Part shown: positions 24,665 to 33,000 of the stretch, piece by piece
How positions within the stretch are numbered: position 1 is the first letter of the stretch
How the letters are laid out: the number at the start of each line of letters is the position of its first letter
NCBI RefSeq assembly: GCF_007827595.1
Contig: NZ_VISR01000013.1
Span: forward strand, 62,001 to 126,000
DNA: 64,000 bases
Direction: 5' to 3'
Origin: Streptomyces sp. BK340
Lineage (GTDB): Bacteria; Actinomycetota; Actinomycetes; Streptomycetales; Streptomycetaceae
Program-made: the position numbers and the translations under genes
The notes under the pieces: model-generated
Database searches by the model: none
Told to the model about the DNA's origin: nothing
What the model saw: the letters and a program-made list of their open reading frames with translations, nothing else

Positions 24665-25978
24665 ATGGAACAGACGGAGACCGAAACACCGACCCGGACC
24701 ACGTCGTACCGGACCATGACCGCCTTCACCCCGGCCGACGAGGAGCGCCGGCGCGGGGTACGGCGCATGAAACTGACGGCGACCGGACTGCTGCTGCTCG
24801 TCGCGGTCGTCTACGTCCTGGCCACCTGGGCCACGCACCAGGGCGCCGGCCCCTGGGCGGGCTACGTGGCCGCAGCCGCCGAAGCCGGCATGGTCGGCGC
24901 CCTGGCCGACTGGTTCGCGGTCACCGCCCTCTTCCGGCACCCGCTCGGACTGCCCATCCCGCACACCGCGATCATCCCCACCAAGAAGGACCAGCTCGGC
25001 GTCTCCCTCGGCGAGTTCGTCGGCGAGAACTTCCTCTCCGAGGACGTCGTACGACAGCGGCTGCGCGCCGTCGGCATCGGCAGCCGGCTCGGCGCCTGGC
25101 TCGCCGAACCCGCCCACGCCGACCGGGTCACCGCGGAACTCGCCACCGCCGTCAGAGGCGCCCTGACCGTGCTCCGCGACTCCGACGTACAGGCCGTCGT
25201 CGGAGAGGCCATCACCCGGCGCGCCGACGCCCAGGAGATCGCACCCGGCATCGGCAAGATGCTGGAGAAGATCGTCGCCGACGGCGGCCACAAACGGGTG
25301 GTCGACCTCGTGGTCGCCCGCGCCCACGACTGGCTGGTCATACACCGCGAGGACGTCATGGTCGCCGTGGAGGGCGGCGCACCCGGCTGGACCCCGCGGT
25401 TCGTGGACCGGAAGGTCGGCGAACGCGTCTACAAGGAGCTGCTGCGCTTCGTCACCGAGATGCGCGACATGCCCTCCCACCCCGCACGCGGCGCCCTCGA
25501 CCGCTTCCTCACCGACTTCGCCTCCGACCTCCAGTCCGACACGGACACCCGCGCGCGGGTCGAGCGGCTCAAGGGCGAGGTACTGGGCCGCGGCGAGGTA
25601 CAGGACCTGATCGCCTCCGCCTGGACGGCCGTACGCTCCATGATCGTCGCCGCGGCCGACGACGAACACAGCCAGCTGCGGCTGCGGGTACGGGCCGCCC
25701 TGCTCTCCCTGGGCTCCCGGATGGCCGCCGAACCCAAGGTCCAGGAGAAGGTCGACAGCTGGTTCGAGGGCGTGGCCGTGCACATCGTCACGACCTACCG
25801 CAAGGAGATCACCTCCCTGATCACCGACACCGTGGCCGGCTGGGACGCCGACCACACCACCCGCAAGATCGAGGCCCACATCGGGCGCGACCTGCAGTTC
25901 ATCCGGATCAACGGCACCGTGGTCGGCTCACTCGCGGGCCTGCTGATCTACGTGATCTCACAGAGCCTCGGAGCCTGA
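24665..25978 (+). CDS. DUF445 family membrane protein
   Basis: A 437-residue DUF445 protein. It has an N-terminal membrane segment (GLLLLVAVVYVLATWAT), the hallmark EAGMVGALADWFAVTALFRHPLGLPIPHTAIIP region, GEFVGENFL, a long amphipathic helical middle, and a C-terminal membrane anchor (VVGSLAGLLIYVISQ). The family is widespread and membrane-bound but has no settled function. The ATG at 24665 is preceded by GGTGGAGCTG. It lies 58 nt upstream of rdgB on the same strand, possibly in one message. Confidence 0.88.
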   Translation: MEQTETETPTRTTSYRTMTAFTPADEERRRGVRRMKLTATGLLLLVAVVYVLATWATHQGAGPWAGYVAAAAEAGMVGALADWFAVTALFRHPLGLPIPHTAIIPTKKDQLGVSLGEFVGENFLSEDVVRQRLRAVGIGSRLGAWLAEPAHADRVTAELATAVRGALTVLRDSDVQAVVGEAITRRADAQEIAPGIGKMLEKIVADGGHKRVVDLVVARAHDWLVIHREDVMVAVEGGAPGWTPRFVDRKVGERVYKELLRFVTEMRDMPSHPARGALDRFLTDFASDLQSDTDTRARVERLKGEVLGRGEVQDLIASAWTAVRSMIVAAADDEHSQLRLRVRAALLSLGSRMAAEPKVQEKVDSWFEGVAVHIVTTYRKEITSLITDTVAGWDADHTTRKIEAHIGRDLQFIRINGTVVGSLAGLLIYVISQSLGA

Positions 25979-26036
25979 CCCGCGCACCCCTATCCCCCGC
26001 ACCCCGACCCCCCGCCGCCCAGGAATACTGGCCCCC

Positions 26037-26639
26037 ATGACCCGCCTGATCCTCGCCACCCGCAACGCCGGAAAGATCACCGAGCTGAGGGCCATCCTCG
26101 CCGAAGCCGGACTCCCCCACGAACTCGTCGGCGCGGACGCCTACCCCGACATCCCCGACGTCAAGGAAACCGGCGTCACCTTCGCCGAGAACGCCCTCCT
26201 CAAGGCCCACGCCCTGGCCCAGGCCACCGGCCTGCCCGCCGTCGCCGACGACTCGGGCCTGTGCGTCGACGTCCTGAACGGCGCCCCCGGCATCTTCTCC
26301 GCCCGCTGGGCCGGCCGCCACGGCGACGACAAGGCCAACCTGGACCTGCTCCTCGCCCAGCTCTCCGACATCGCGGACGGACACCGCGGCGCCCACTTCG
26401 CCTGCGCGGCGGCGCTGGCCCTGCCGGACGGGCGTGAGCGCGTCGTCGAGGGCCGGCTGCCGGGTGTCCTGCGGCACGCCCCGTCGGGCACGAACGGCTT
26501 CGGCTACGACCCGATCCTGCAGCCGGAGGGCGAGACCCGCACCTGCGCGGAGCTGAGCCCCGAGGAGAAGAACGCGATCAGCCATCGGGGGAAGGCGTTC
26601 CGGGGGTTGGTGCCGGTTGTGCGGGAGTTGTTGGGCTGA
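26037..26639 (+). CDS. rdgB: XTP/dITP diphosphatase (non-canonical purine NTP pyrophosphatase)
   Basis: A 200-residue house-cleaning enzyme that hydrolyses dITP, XTP and ITP to monophosphates plus pyrophosphate, keeping deaminated purines out of DNA and RNA. Signatures are LILATRNAGKITEL at the start (nucleotide-binding loop), VADDSGLCVDVLNGAPGIFSARW (catalytic Asp region), GTNGFGYDPILQP, and the end motif ISHRGKAFRGL. Length and motif order are normal for the family. It converges with the tRNA gene on the opposite strand, with a shared hairpin between them. Confidence 0.97.
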   Translation: MTRLILATRNAGKITELRAILAEAGLPHELVGADAYPDIPDVKETGVTFAENALLKAHALAQATGLPAVADDSGLCVDVLNGAPGIFSARWAGRHGDDKANLDLLLAQLSDIADGHRGAHFACAAALALPDGRERVVEGRLPGVLRHAPSGTNGFGYDPILQPEGETRTCAELSPEEKNAISHRGKAFRGLVPVVRELLG

Positions 26640-26649
26640 CTTCACGAAA

Positions 26650-26684
26650 GAGCCCCGCACCTACGGTTCGAAGGTGTGGGGCTC
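26650..26684. terminator. Hairpin between rdgB and the tRNA gene
   Basis: Arms GAGCCCCGCACCT (26650-26662) and AGGTGTGGGGCTC (26672-26684) pair over 13 bp with one wobble or mismatch, around a 9-nt loop. The hairpin begins 11 nt after the rdgB stop and ends 10 nt from the 3' end of the minus-strand tRNA, so it can serve both. Confidence 0.75.
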
Positions 26685-26694
26685 CATTCACCTG

Positions 26695-26767
26695 TGCGCC
26701 CGGTCGGATTCGAACCGACAAACACGACCACCTAAAGATCGCCGCTCGGCCGTTGGCGTACGGGCGC
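26695..26767 (-). tRNA. tRNA with UAG anticodon (Leu CUA by codon), short variable loop
   Basis: The minus strand folds into a full 73-nt cloverleaf. The acceptor stem GCGCCCG/CGGGCGC pairs perfectly. The D arm has a 3-bp stem CGC/GCG with GG in the loop. The anticodon stem CGATC/GGTCG encloses loop TTTAGGT (U33, anticodon UAG, G37). The variable loop is only TGTTT, and the T arm is GTCGG-TTCGAAT-CCGAC. The discriminator is A73 and CCA is not encoded. A UAG anticodon reads CUA leucine, but normal bacterial tRNA-Leu has a long variable arm, missing here. Charging identity is therefore uncertain. Confidence 0.85.
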
Positions 26768-26783
26768 CTAGCCAGGCCCTACA

Positions 26784-27458
26784 TTACCGGGGGAGAGTAT
26801 GCCGTCGCCGACCGCCTCGGCACCAGGTGCTGGTGGCTGCGTGGCAGTTGGGGCAGAGCAAGCGCAGGTTCGCTTGGCGGTCGTCGCTCCAGTCCCCGTT
26901 GATGTGATCGACCTCCAGTGTCATGGGCTTGCCTCGCCATTCAGGGCCCACACCGCACTCGGCGCACACCTCGGGAACTCCCACCTCGCGTAGCGCGCGG
27001 CGCAGCAGATGGGTCCTCGTCCGGCGTCGGCCATCGTGCCGCACCAGGATGTCCTCGGCACGCCTCACGGGGGTCACGCCCGGTTTCCCGCGCTGGTGTG
27101 CTTGCCCAAGGAAGTGGGAGACATCGAGACCGTCCTGCGTCACCCACTGACGGAACCGGGCGCGCAGCGGGCCGTTGTACGGCTCAAGGCCCAAGGCACG
27201 CAGCGCACCGGCGACAGACGTCGTCCCCTCGACCGCGTGCCGCAGTTCATCGGCGGTTGGCCTGTGCGGCGCCTTGCCTCGCCTCCGCCGTGGCATGTGG
27301 GAGACGTCGATCCCGAAGTGGTCGAAGCGCCGGAAGAGGTGGCACCGAAGATTGCCGTACGGCTGGGTACCGAAGAAGGCGATGACCTCGTCGATGTCGG
27401 AACATTGCTTGGCGGCCTCGGCCAACCTCTCACGGGTGTACTGCACGCCGCTGCTCAT
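26784..27458 (-). CDS. HNH endonuclease, downstream copy of a tandem pair
   Basis: A 224-residue protein with a C-terminal HNH nuclease: CAECGVGPEWRGKP, LEVDHINGDWSDDR and LRLLCPNCHAAT supply zinc cysteines and the catalytic His/Asn/His set. The N-terminal part holds two modules ending in similar motifs, FGIDVSHMPRRRRGK and DGLDVSHFLGQAHQRGK, probably DNA-binding. Its ATG overlaps the upstream paralogue's stop (ATGA). Such HNH proteins may be homing-type, defence or housekeeping nicking enzymes; the target is unknown. Its end lies 16 nt from the tRNA gene. Confidence 0.9.
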   Translation of the reverse strand: MSSGVQYTRERLAEAAKQCSDIDEVIAFFGTQPYGNLRCHLFRRFDHFGIDVSHMPRRRRGKAPHRPTADELRHAVEGTTSVAGALRALGLEPYNGPLRARFRQWVTQDGLDVSHFLGQAHQRGKPGVTPVRRAEDILVRHDGRRRTRTHLLRRALREVGVPEVCAECGVGPEWRGKPMTLEVDHINGDWSDDRQANLRLLCPNCHAATSTWCRGGRRRHTLPR

Positions 27459-28108
27459 GCGTCGCCACCCCTGGCGCTCCCTTTGCCCCGCCCCCGGTAA
27501 TGGTCCGTCGCTGAATGGCAGTTGGGACACAGCAACCGCAGGTTCTCGATCCGGTTGTCCCGCCAGTTGCCGTCGACGTGATCCACCTCCAGCGGGAGTG
27601 GACGGCCCCGCCAGCTCCCTTCCGTACCGCAGAGCGCGCAGCACTCCCGCACGCCCAGTGCCGTCATCGCCCACTTGAGCCGGTCGCTCGGGATACGTCG
27701 GGCCTGGTCGACGGGCTGCTCGACAAGCAGGCCCTCGGGGGTTCGGGGACGCCGGGGCTTGCCGCGCTGGTTCGACACCCGGAAGTGGGAGGTGTCGATG
27801 CCGTAGGCCTGGATCCGGCGACTGATGTGCGTGTGATGACCGCCGACAACCTCCAGCCCGAGCCGGCGCAGCACCTCGCACATGTTCGTGGACGCAGCCA
27901 CCGCCTGCTCAAGCACCTCCCGCGTCCACTTCACCCCCTCCCGCTCGAAGTGCGAGACATCCACTCCGAGCTTCTTCATCCGCCCGAGCACGTACTGCCG
28001 TGTCGAACTCTTCGGATCCACCCCCAGCCGAATCAGCGCCTCCGACAACGTCCGCGCCCCCCGAGCCGCCTCCTCCAGCCGCTCCTTGCTGTACGCACTG
28101 GCCCCCAT
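27455..28108 (-). CDS. HNH endonuclease, upstream copy of a tandem pair
   Basis: A 217-residue paralogue of the downstream gene with the same plan: two N-terminal modules ending LGVDVSHFEREGVKW and YGIDTSHFRVSNQRGK, then an HNH domain (CALCGTEGSWRGRP, LEVDHVDGNWRDNR, LRLLCPNCHSAT). The ATG at 28108 has a GGAGGGG ribosome site. The stop overlaps the start of the second copy. The two proteins differ throughout despite the shared layout, so the duplication is old or the copies have diverged in target. Confidence 0.9.
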   Translation of the reverse strand: MGASAYSKERLEEAARGARTLSEALIRLGVDPKSSTRQYVLGRMKKLGVDVSHFEREGVKWTREVLEQAVAASTNMCEVLRRLGLEVVGGHHTHISRRIQAYGIDTSHFRVSNQRGKPRRPRTPEGLLVEQPVDQARRIPSDRLKWAMTALGVRECCALCGTEGSWRGRPLPLEVDHVDGNWRDNRIENLRLLCPNCHSATDHYRGRGKGSARGGDA

Positions 28109-28191
28109 CGAGCCCCCTCCGTTCCGGCTGCGTGTTCGCAGCTCGTACGGAGTAACGAACCGTTTATCGGACAGTCACGCACGGAATGGGA

Positions 28192-28225
28192 ACGGCCCGC
28201 GCCGGGGTGTCCCGGTGCGGGCCGT
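28192..28225 (-). terminator. Terminator hairpin downstream of bcp
   Basis: Arms of 15 nt, ACGGCCCGCGCCGGG (28192-28206) and CCCGGTGCGGGCCGT (28211-28225), pair with one mismatch around a 4-nt loop. It lies 28 nt past the bcp stop on the minus strand and before the HNH genes. Confidence 0.7.
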
Positions 28226-28252
28226 CGGGCACGAGAAGCGTGCCGCGGGAAC

Positions 28253-28720
28253 TCAGATCCCCAGGTCCTTGATGATCTTGGCGACGTGGCCGGTCGCCTT
28301 GACGTTGTAGAGGGCTCGTTCGACCTTGCCCTCCTCGTCGACGACCACCGTGGAGCGGATGACGCCGACGACGGTCTTGCCGTACAGCTTCTTCTCGCCG
28401 AAGGCGCCGTAAGCCTCCAGGACCTTCTTGTCGGGGTCGGCCACCAGCGTGACCTTCAGGGACTCCTTCTCGCGGAACTTGGCCAGCTTCTCGGGCTTGT
28501 CGGGGGAGACGCCGATGACGTCGTAGCCGGCGGAGGCCAGGACCTCGAGGTTGTCCGTGAAGTCGCAGGCCTGCTTGGTGCAGCCTGGAGTCAGGGCCGC
28601 GGGGTAGAAGTAGACGATGACCTTGCGGCCCTTGTGGTCCGACAGGGACACCTCGTTGCCGTCGGCGTCGGGGAGGGTGAAGGCGGGGGCCACGTCACCG
28701 GGCTGGAGTCGCTCGCTCAT
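28253..28720 (-). CDS. bcp: Thioredoxin-dependent thiol peroxidase (peroxiredoxin Q/Bcp)
   Basis: A 155-residue peroxiredoxin reducing hydrogen peroxide and organic hydroperoxides with electrons from thioredoxin. The peroxidatic and resolving cysteines are in YPAALTPGCTKQACDF, the atypical 2-Cys arrangement (Cys-x4-Cys) of PrxQ. GVSPDKPEKLAKFREKESL and a conserved Arg in IRSTVVVDEEG also fit. Start ATG at 28720. It is cytoplasmic and monocistronic, with its own hairpin terminator. The neighbouring gene at 28813 diverges. Confidence 0.96.
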   Translation of the reverse strand: MSERLQPGDVAPAFTLPDADGNEVSLSDHKGRKVIVYFYPAALTPGCTKQACDFTDNLEVLASAGYDVIGVSPDKPEKLAKFREKESLKVTLVADPDKKVLEAYGAFGEKKLYGKTVVGVIRSTVVVDEEGKVERALYNVKATGHVAKIIKDLGI

Positions 28721-28812
28721 CGGTCCAGCGTAACGGGGGGCGTTGCGGCGCGGTGGCGGGTGGAGCTGACAGACTGTCCGGGACAGCATCAGGAGACTTC
28801 GGAGGCCGTACG

Positions 28813-29142
28813 GTGGCGGACACGTCGGACACCAGAACCCCGGCGCAGATCGAGGCGGACATCAAGCGCCGTCGCGACGTGCTGGCCGAGACGCTCGACG
28901 AGATCGGGGTGCGGGTGCATCCGCAGACGATCGTCGCGGACGCCAAGGCCAAGGTCGTCGCCAATATCGATCACACGGTCGGGCGGGCCTACGTCCAGGT
29001 CAACCGGGTGGTGAGTGAGGTGCGGGCGCAGTTCGTGGACGAGGAGGGCGCGCCGCGGCTCGAGCGGGTCGTGCCCGTCGCGCTGGTCGTCGTCGGGGTC
29101 GTGGGCCTGCTCGCGGTCGGGTCGCGGCGGCGTAAGCGCTGA
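28813..29142 (+). CDS. DUF3618 family protein
   Basis: A 109-residue DUF3618 protein: TPAQIEADIKRRRDVLAETLDEIGVRVHPQTI at the N-terminus is the family signature, and a C-terminal membrane helix (VVPVALVVVGVVGLLAVG) ends in SRRRKR. These proteins appear in actinobacteria and proteobacteria near the membrane and have no fixed function. The GTG start at 28813 is preceded by GGAGG. It diverges from bcp and precedes the GroES-like gene by 65 nt. Confidence 0.88.
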   Translation: MADTSDTRTPAQIEADIKRRRDVLAETLDEIGVRVHPQTIVADAKAKVVANIDHTVGRAYVQVNRVVSEVRAQFVDEEGAPRLERVVPVALVVVGVVGLLAVGSRRRKR

Positions 29143-29207
29143 CCAGGGCGGAGACGAGTGGTGGCCCGGGGTCGTACGAGTCCGTCCGAGGCAGGTAGGT
29201 TCGAGGC

Positions 29208-29567
29208 GTGAGCGCCAACAGAAACGAGCACAGCAACCCTCAGCACGACAAGCTGCCCATCCGGATGCTGCACGACCGGGTTCTCGTGCGGCAGGACGCC
29301 GGTGAGGGCGAGCGGCGGTCGGGCGGCGGCATCCTGATTCCCGCGACCGCGGCGGTCGGGCGGCGGCTGGCCTGGGCCGAGGTCGTCGCGGTGGGTCAGA
29401 ACGTACGGACCGTGGAGCCGGGTGACCGGGTTCTGTTCGATCCGGAGGACCGGGCCGAGGTCGAGGTGCGGGGCGTGGCGTACGTGCTCATGCGGGAGCG
29501 TGATCTGCACGCGGTGGCCGCCGACCGGTTCGAGGGCGGCGAGGACTCCACGGGCCTGTATCTCTGA
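29208..29567 (+). CDS. GroES-like co-chaperonin family protein
   Basis: A 119-residue protein with the GroES fold: LPIRMLHDRVLVRQDAGEGERRSGGGILIP (with the mobile-loop region), then VVAVGQNVRTVEPGDRVLF and a C-terminal extension. It differs from the true groES, lacking the typical YGGTEVK end and carrying an N-terminal extension (about 17 residues) and a C-terminal tail. It is a second, paralogous cpn10-type protein of Streptomyces; no groEL gene is adjacent. Start GTG. Confidence 0.88.
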   Translation: MSANRNEHSNPQHDKLPIRMLHDRVLVRQDAGEGERRSGGGILIPATAAVGRRLAWAEVVAVGQNVRTVEPGDRVLFDPEDRAEVEVRGVAYVLMRERDLHAVAADRFEGGEDSTGLYL

Positions 29568-29595
29568 TCAGAGGCATCTCTGCTCGGAAGCCGGG

Positions 29596-29627
29596 AAGGG
29601 GCTGGTGACGGTTGTCGCCAGCCCCTT
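29596..29627 (+). terminator. Terminator hairpin after the GroES-like gene
   Basis: AAGGGGCTGGTGAC (29596-29609) pairs with GTCGCCAGCCCCTT (29614-29627), one G-T wobble, 4-nt loop, followed by the T-rich stretch TGTCGTTGCTTTG. It separates the GroES-like gene from the riboswitch-controlled exporter. Confidence 0.75.
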
Positions 29628-29655
29628 TGTCGTTGCTTTGCTATGTTCGAAGGAG

Positions 29656-29698
29656 CCCGACGAGACGCGCCGTACCGGGATGCAGGCAAAGACGACGC
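29656..29698 (+). promoter_or_regulatory. Guanidine-III (ykkC-III) riboswitch
   Basis: The sequence contains CCCGACGAGACGCGCCGTAC, then CGGGATGCAGGCAAAGACGA and CGC. This closely matches the guanidine-III consensus as I recall it (C-GGACGAG--GCGCCGUACCCGG--AGGACAAGACGGCGC): stem P1 CCCG/CGGG, the conserved ACGAG and GCGCCGTAC blocks, and the AAGACG block that closes the pseudoknot. It sits 38 nt before an SMR exporter, the known output gene for this class. Guanidine binding is expected to free the GGAGG ribosome site and raise exporter synthesis. Confidence 0.8.
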
Positions 29699-29736
29699 AC
29701 CGCAGAGAGTCGTCCGTTCGTCTCGGAGGTGTTGTC

Positions 29737-30057
29737 GTGGCCTGGGTGCTGCTTGTCGTGGCCGGTCTGCTCGAGGTCGGCTGGTCGATCGGGATGAAGT
29801 ACGCCGACGGGTTCACGCGGGTCGTGCCCAGTGTGCTCACCGGTGCCGGGATCGTCGCCAGCATGGTGCTGTTGTCCTACGCCGCCAGGTCGCTTCCGAT
29901 CGGTACCGCCTACGGCGTGTGGGTGGGGATCGGGGCGGCCGGGGCGGCGGTGCTCGGCATGGTGGTGCTGGGTGAGCCGGTCACCGCCGCCCGGATCTTC
30001 TTCGTCTGTCTGCTGCTGGTCGCCGTCGTGGGGCTGAAGGCGACCAGCGGTCACTGA
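29737..30057 (+). CDS. SMR-family guanidinium exporter (SugE/Gdx type)
   Basis: A 106-residue small multidrug resistance protein with four membrane helices. Features are AWVLLVVAGLLEVGWSIGMKYADGF (conserved Glu13-type residue in helix 1), SYAARSLPIGTAYGVWVGIGAAGAAVLGMVVLGEP and the final LLLVAVVGLKATS. The GWSIGMKY and LPIGTAYGVWVG patterns are those of the SugE/Gdx branch, which exports guanidinium in exchange for protons. A guanidine-III riboswitch upstream supports that function. The GTG start has GGAGG eight bases upstream. Confidence 0.92.
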   Translation: MAWVLLVVAGLLEVGWSIGMKYADGFTRVVPSVLTGAGIVASMVLLSYAARSLPIGTAYGVWVGIGAAGAAVLGMVVLGEPVTAARIFFVCLLLVAVVGLKATSGH

Positions 30058-30063
30058 CTCTTC

Positions 30064-33000
30064 CTAGGGTTGGCCTCCGGCGTCGCCGGTGGTGCCTGTG
30101 GTGCCACCGGGTGTGCCGCCGCCCGTGGTCGTGCCTCCGGCGGGTGTGCCTCCGCCGGTGGTCGGGCCGCCGGCCGTGGTGCCGCCGGCCGTGTCGCCCC
30201 CGGTGGTGTCTCCGCCGGTGGTGGTCGTACCGCCGCCGTCCGTGGTGGTGCCGCCGCCGGGGGTGCCGCCGGTGTCCTGGCCGCCGGTGTCCTGACCGCC
30301 GGTGGTGGTGCCGTTGGTGGGGGTGCCGGTCGGGCCGCCGTTGTCGTGGCCGCCGGTGGTGTCGGCGCCGCCGTTGTCCTGGCCGCCGGTGGTCGTGGCA
30401 CCGTTGGTCGGGGCCTGCGTGCCGGGTGCCTGGACTTCGGCGCCCTGCTGCAGCTGGAGGTCGAACTCGGTGGCCGGCTTGCCCTTGAGGGCGTCCTTGG
30501 TGAACTGGGCCCAGATCTGGGTGGGCGCGCCGCCGCCGTTGATGCGCGGCAGGCCCATCGCGCCGTACAGCGGCTTGTGGGCCGCGGTGACCGGGTCCTG
30601 GCCCATGACGGAGACGACCGTGGCGAGGTCGGGGGTGTAGCCCGCGAACCAGGCGGCGGTGTCCTCCTCGGCGGTGCCGGTCTTGCCGGCGGCGGGGCGG
30701 CCGGCGGCCTGGGCGGCGGTGGCGGTGCCGGACTGGACCACGCTCTGCAGGATGGAGGTGGTGGTGTCGGCGGCCTCGCGGCTGACGGCCTGCTTGACGG
30801 ACTCGTCGGGGAGCTTGACCTCGTCGGTGCCGGCCTTGGTGATCTTCTCGATCATGGTGTACGTGCCGTGCTTGCCGTGGTTGGCGAGGGTCGCGTACGA
30901 CTCCGCCATGTCCAGGACGCTGGCGGTGGCGGTGCCGAGGGCGATGGAGGGGTAGGGCTGGAGGTCCTTGGTGTCGGCGGGGACGCCGAGTGCCACGGCG
31001 GTCTGCTTGACCTTGGACGGGCCGACGTCGACGGCCATCTGCGCGTACACGGAGTTCACCGACAGGTCGGTGGCCTTGCGGACGGTGATGTCGCCGTAGG
31101 ACTTGGAGTCCTCGTTCTCGGGGGCGTAGGGGCCGCCGCTCCAGCCCTGGACGGGCCGCTTGTTGGTGCCGTCGTAGTAGGTGTTCGGGGTGATGGTCTG
31201 GCCGTCCTGGGTGGTCGAGCCGTTCTGGACCGCGGAGGTGAACACGAACGGCTTGAAGGTGGAGCCGACCTGGAAGTCACCGCGGGTGGCGCCGTTGGTG
31301 TACTGCTTCACGTAGTCGACGCCGCCGTACATGGCGACGACCTTGCCGGTCTTGGGGTCGACGGAGGCGCCGCCGGCGCGGACGGCGTTGTCGACCTTGT
31401 TGTTCTTCTTGTCCAGCTTGGACATCAACTGGTCGTCGACGGCCTTGACGAAGGCGTCCTGTTTGTCCTTCTGGATGGTGGTGGTGATGCGGTAGCCGCC
31501 CAGGGCCAGCTTGTCGGGGTCGATGATGTTGTTGGTGGTCAGGTAGTGCTTGACCGCCTCGACGAGGTAGCCGCGCTGGCCGGAGAGACCGGTGGAGATG
31601 GTCTGCTCCTTCGGCATGGGGAACTTCATGCCGGCGCGCTTGGTCTCGCTGAGCCAGCCCTTCTTGACCATTCCGTCCAGGACGTAGTTCCAGCGCGCGA
31701 GGGCGGCGGACTTGTTCTCGGGGTGGGCCACGACGTCGTACTCGCTCGGCGCGTTGACGAGGGCGGCGAGGTAGGCGGCGCGGGCCGGGTCGAGCTCGGC
31801 GGCGTCCCGGCCGTAGTAGGCCTGGGCGGCGGCCTGGATGCCGTAGGCGTTGCGGCCGAAGTAGCTGGTGTTGAGGTAGCCCTCGAGGATGTCGGCCTTG
31901 GACTTGTTGCGGTCCAGCTTCATCGAGATGAAGAACTCCTTGGCCTTACGGGTGACCGTCTGTTCCTGGGCCAGGTAGTAGTTCTTCACGTACTGCTGGG
32001 TGATCGTCGAGCCGGACTGCCTGCCCTTGCCCGTGGCGGTGTTCCAGGCGGCGCGGAGCATGGCCTTGGGGTCGACGGCGGACTCGGTGTAGAAGTCGCG
32101 GTCCTCGGCTGCCAGGACGGCGTGCTGGGCGTCCTTGGAGACCTGGGAGAGGTCGACGTTCTCGCGGTTGATCGTGCCGTCGCGGGCGAGCTGGGAGCCG
32201 TCGGCGTAGAGGTAGACGTTGCTCTGCTTGGTGGCGAGGGCGTTGGCCGGCGGGATCTTCACGAGCGAGTAGCCGAGGAAGAAGAGGCCGATGATCAGCA
32301 GGACGCCGATCACGAAGGTGCTGAGCACCATCCGCCAGGTGGGGATGATCCGCCGCCATCCGGTCCGCTTGGGCCGCTTGGGCTTCTTGCCCTTGCCGCC
32401 GCCGGGACCGTCGGGACCTCCGGGGCCGCCGGGGGCGCCGGGGGCGCCGCTGTCAGCGAGGGGGGTGGCGGGCTCGTCGGGGGTTCGGGCGGTGGAGGTG
32501 GCGCGGGCGCCGGCTGCGGATGCAGCGCCGGCTGCGGCTCCGGCCGCGGCGGCAGCACCGGCCGGGGGCTTCGGGGCGGCAGCCGCGGAGGCACCGGCGG
32601 CCATGGCGGCACCGCTCGCGGCGGCGGCCGCAGCGGCGGCGCTCCCCTTGCCGGGCCGGCTCGGCCGGGTCGGCCGGGTCGGCCGGGTCGACTGGCTCTG
32701 CTGGGCCGACTGGCTCTGCTGGCTCTGCTGGGCCGACTGGCTCTGCTGGGTCGACTCGGCCTTGCCGGGAGCCTTGACGCGGCGGAGGACCTGAGTGGTC
32801 TCGGCGGGAGCCGGAGCCTCGCCGGAGGCCTGGGAGGCGGCGGCCGCCTGGTTCCCCTCCTGGGAAGCGCGGGGTGCCTTGATACGCCGGAGGACCTGGG
32901 TGCTCTCCGCTGCGTTGGGCTGCTCGGACTCGTGCGAACCGTCGCCCGCCTGGGTCCGCCCGGACTGCTGGGGCACCGAGGCCCGCTGGGACGTCGTGGC

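Noticed and set aside
29422..29736. Longer N-terminus for the SMR exporter
   Set aside because: The open frame extends upstream through the terminator and riboswitch, which would leave no leader; the GTG at 29737 has a proper ribosome site and gives the normal family length.
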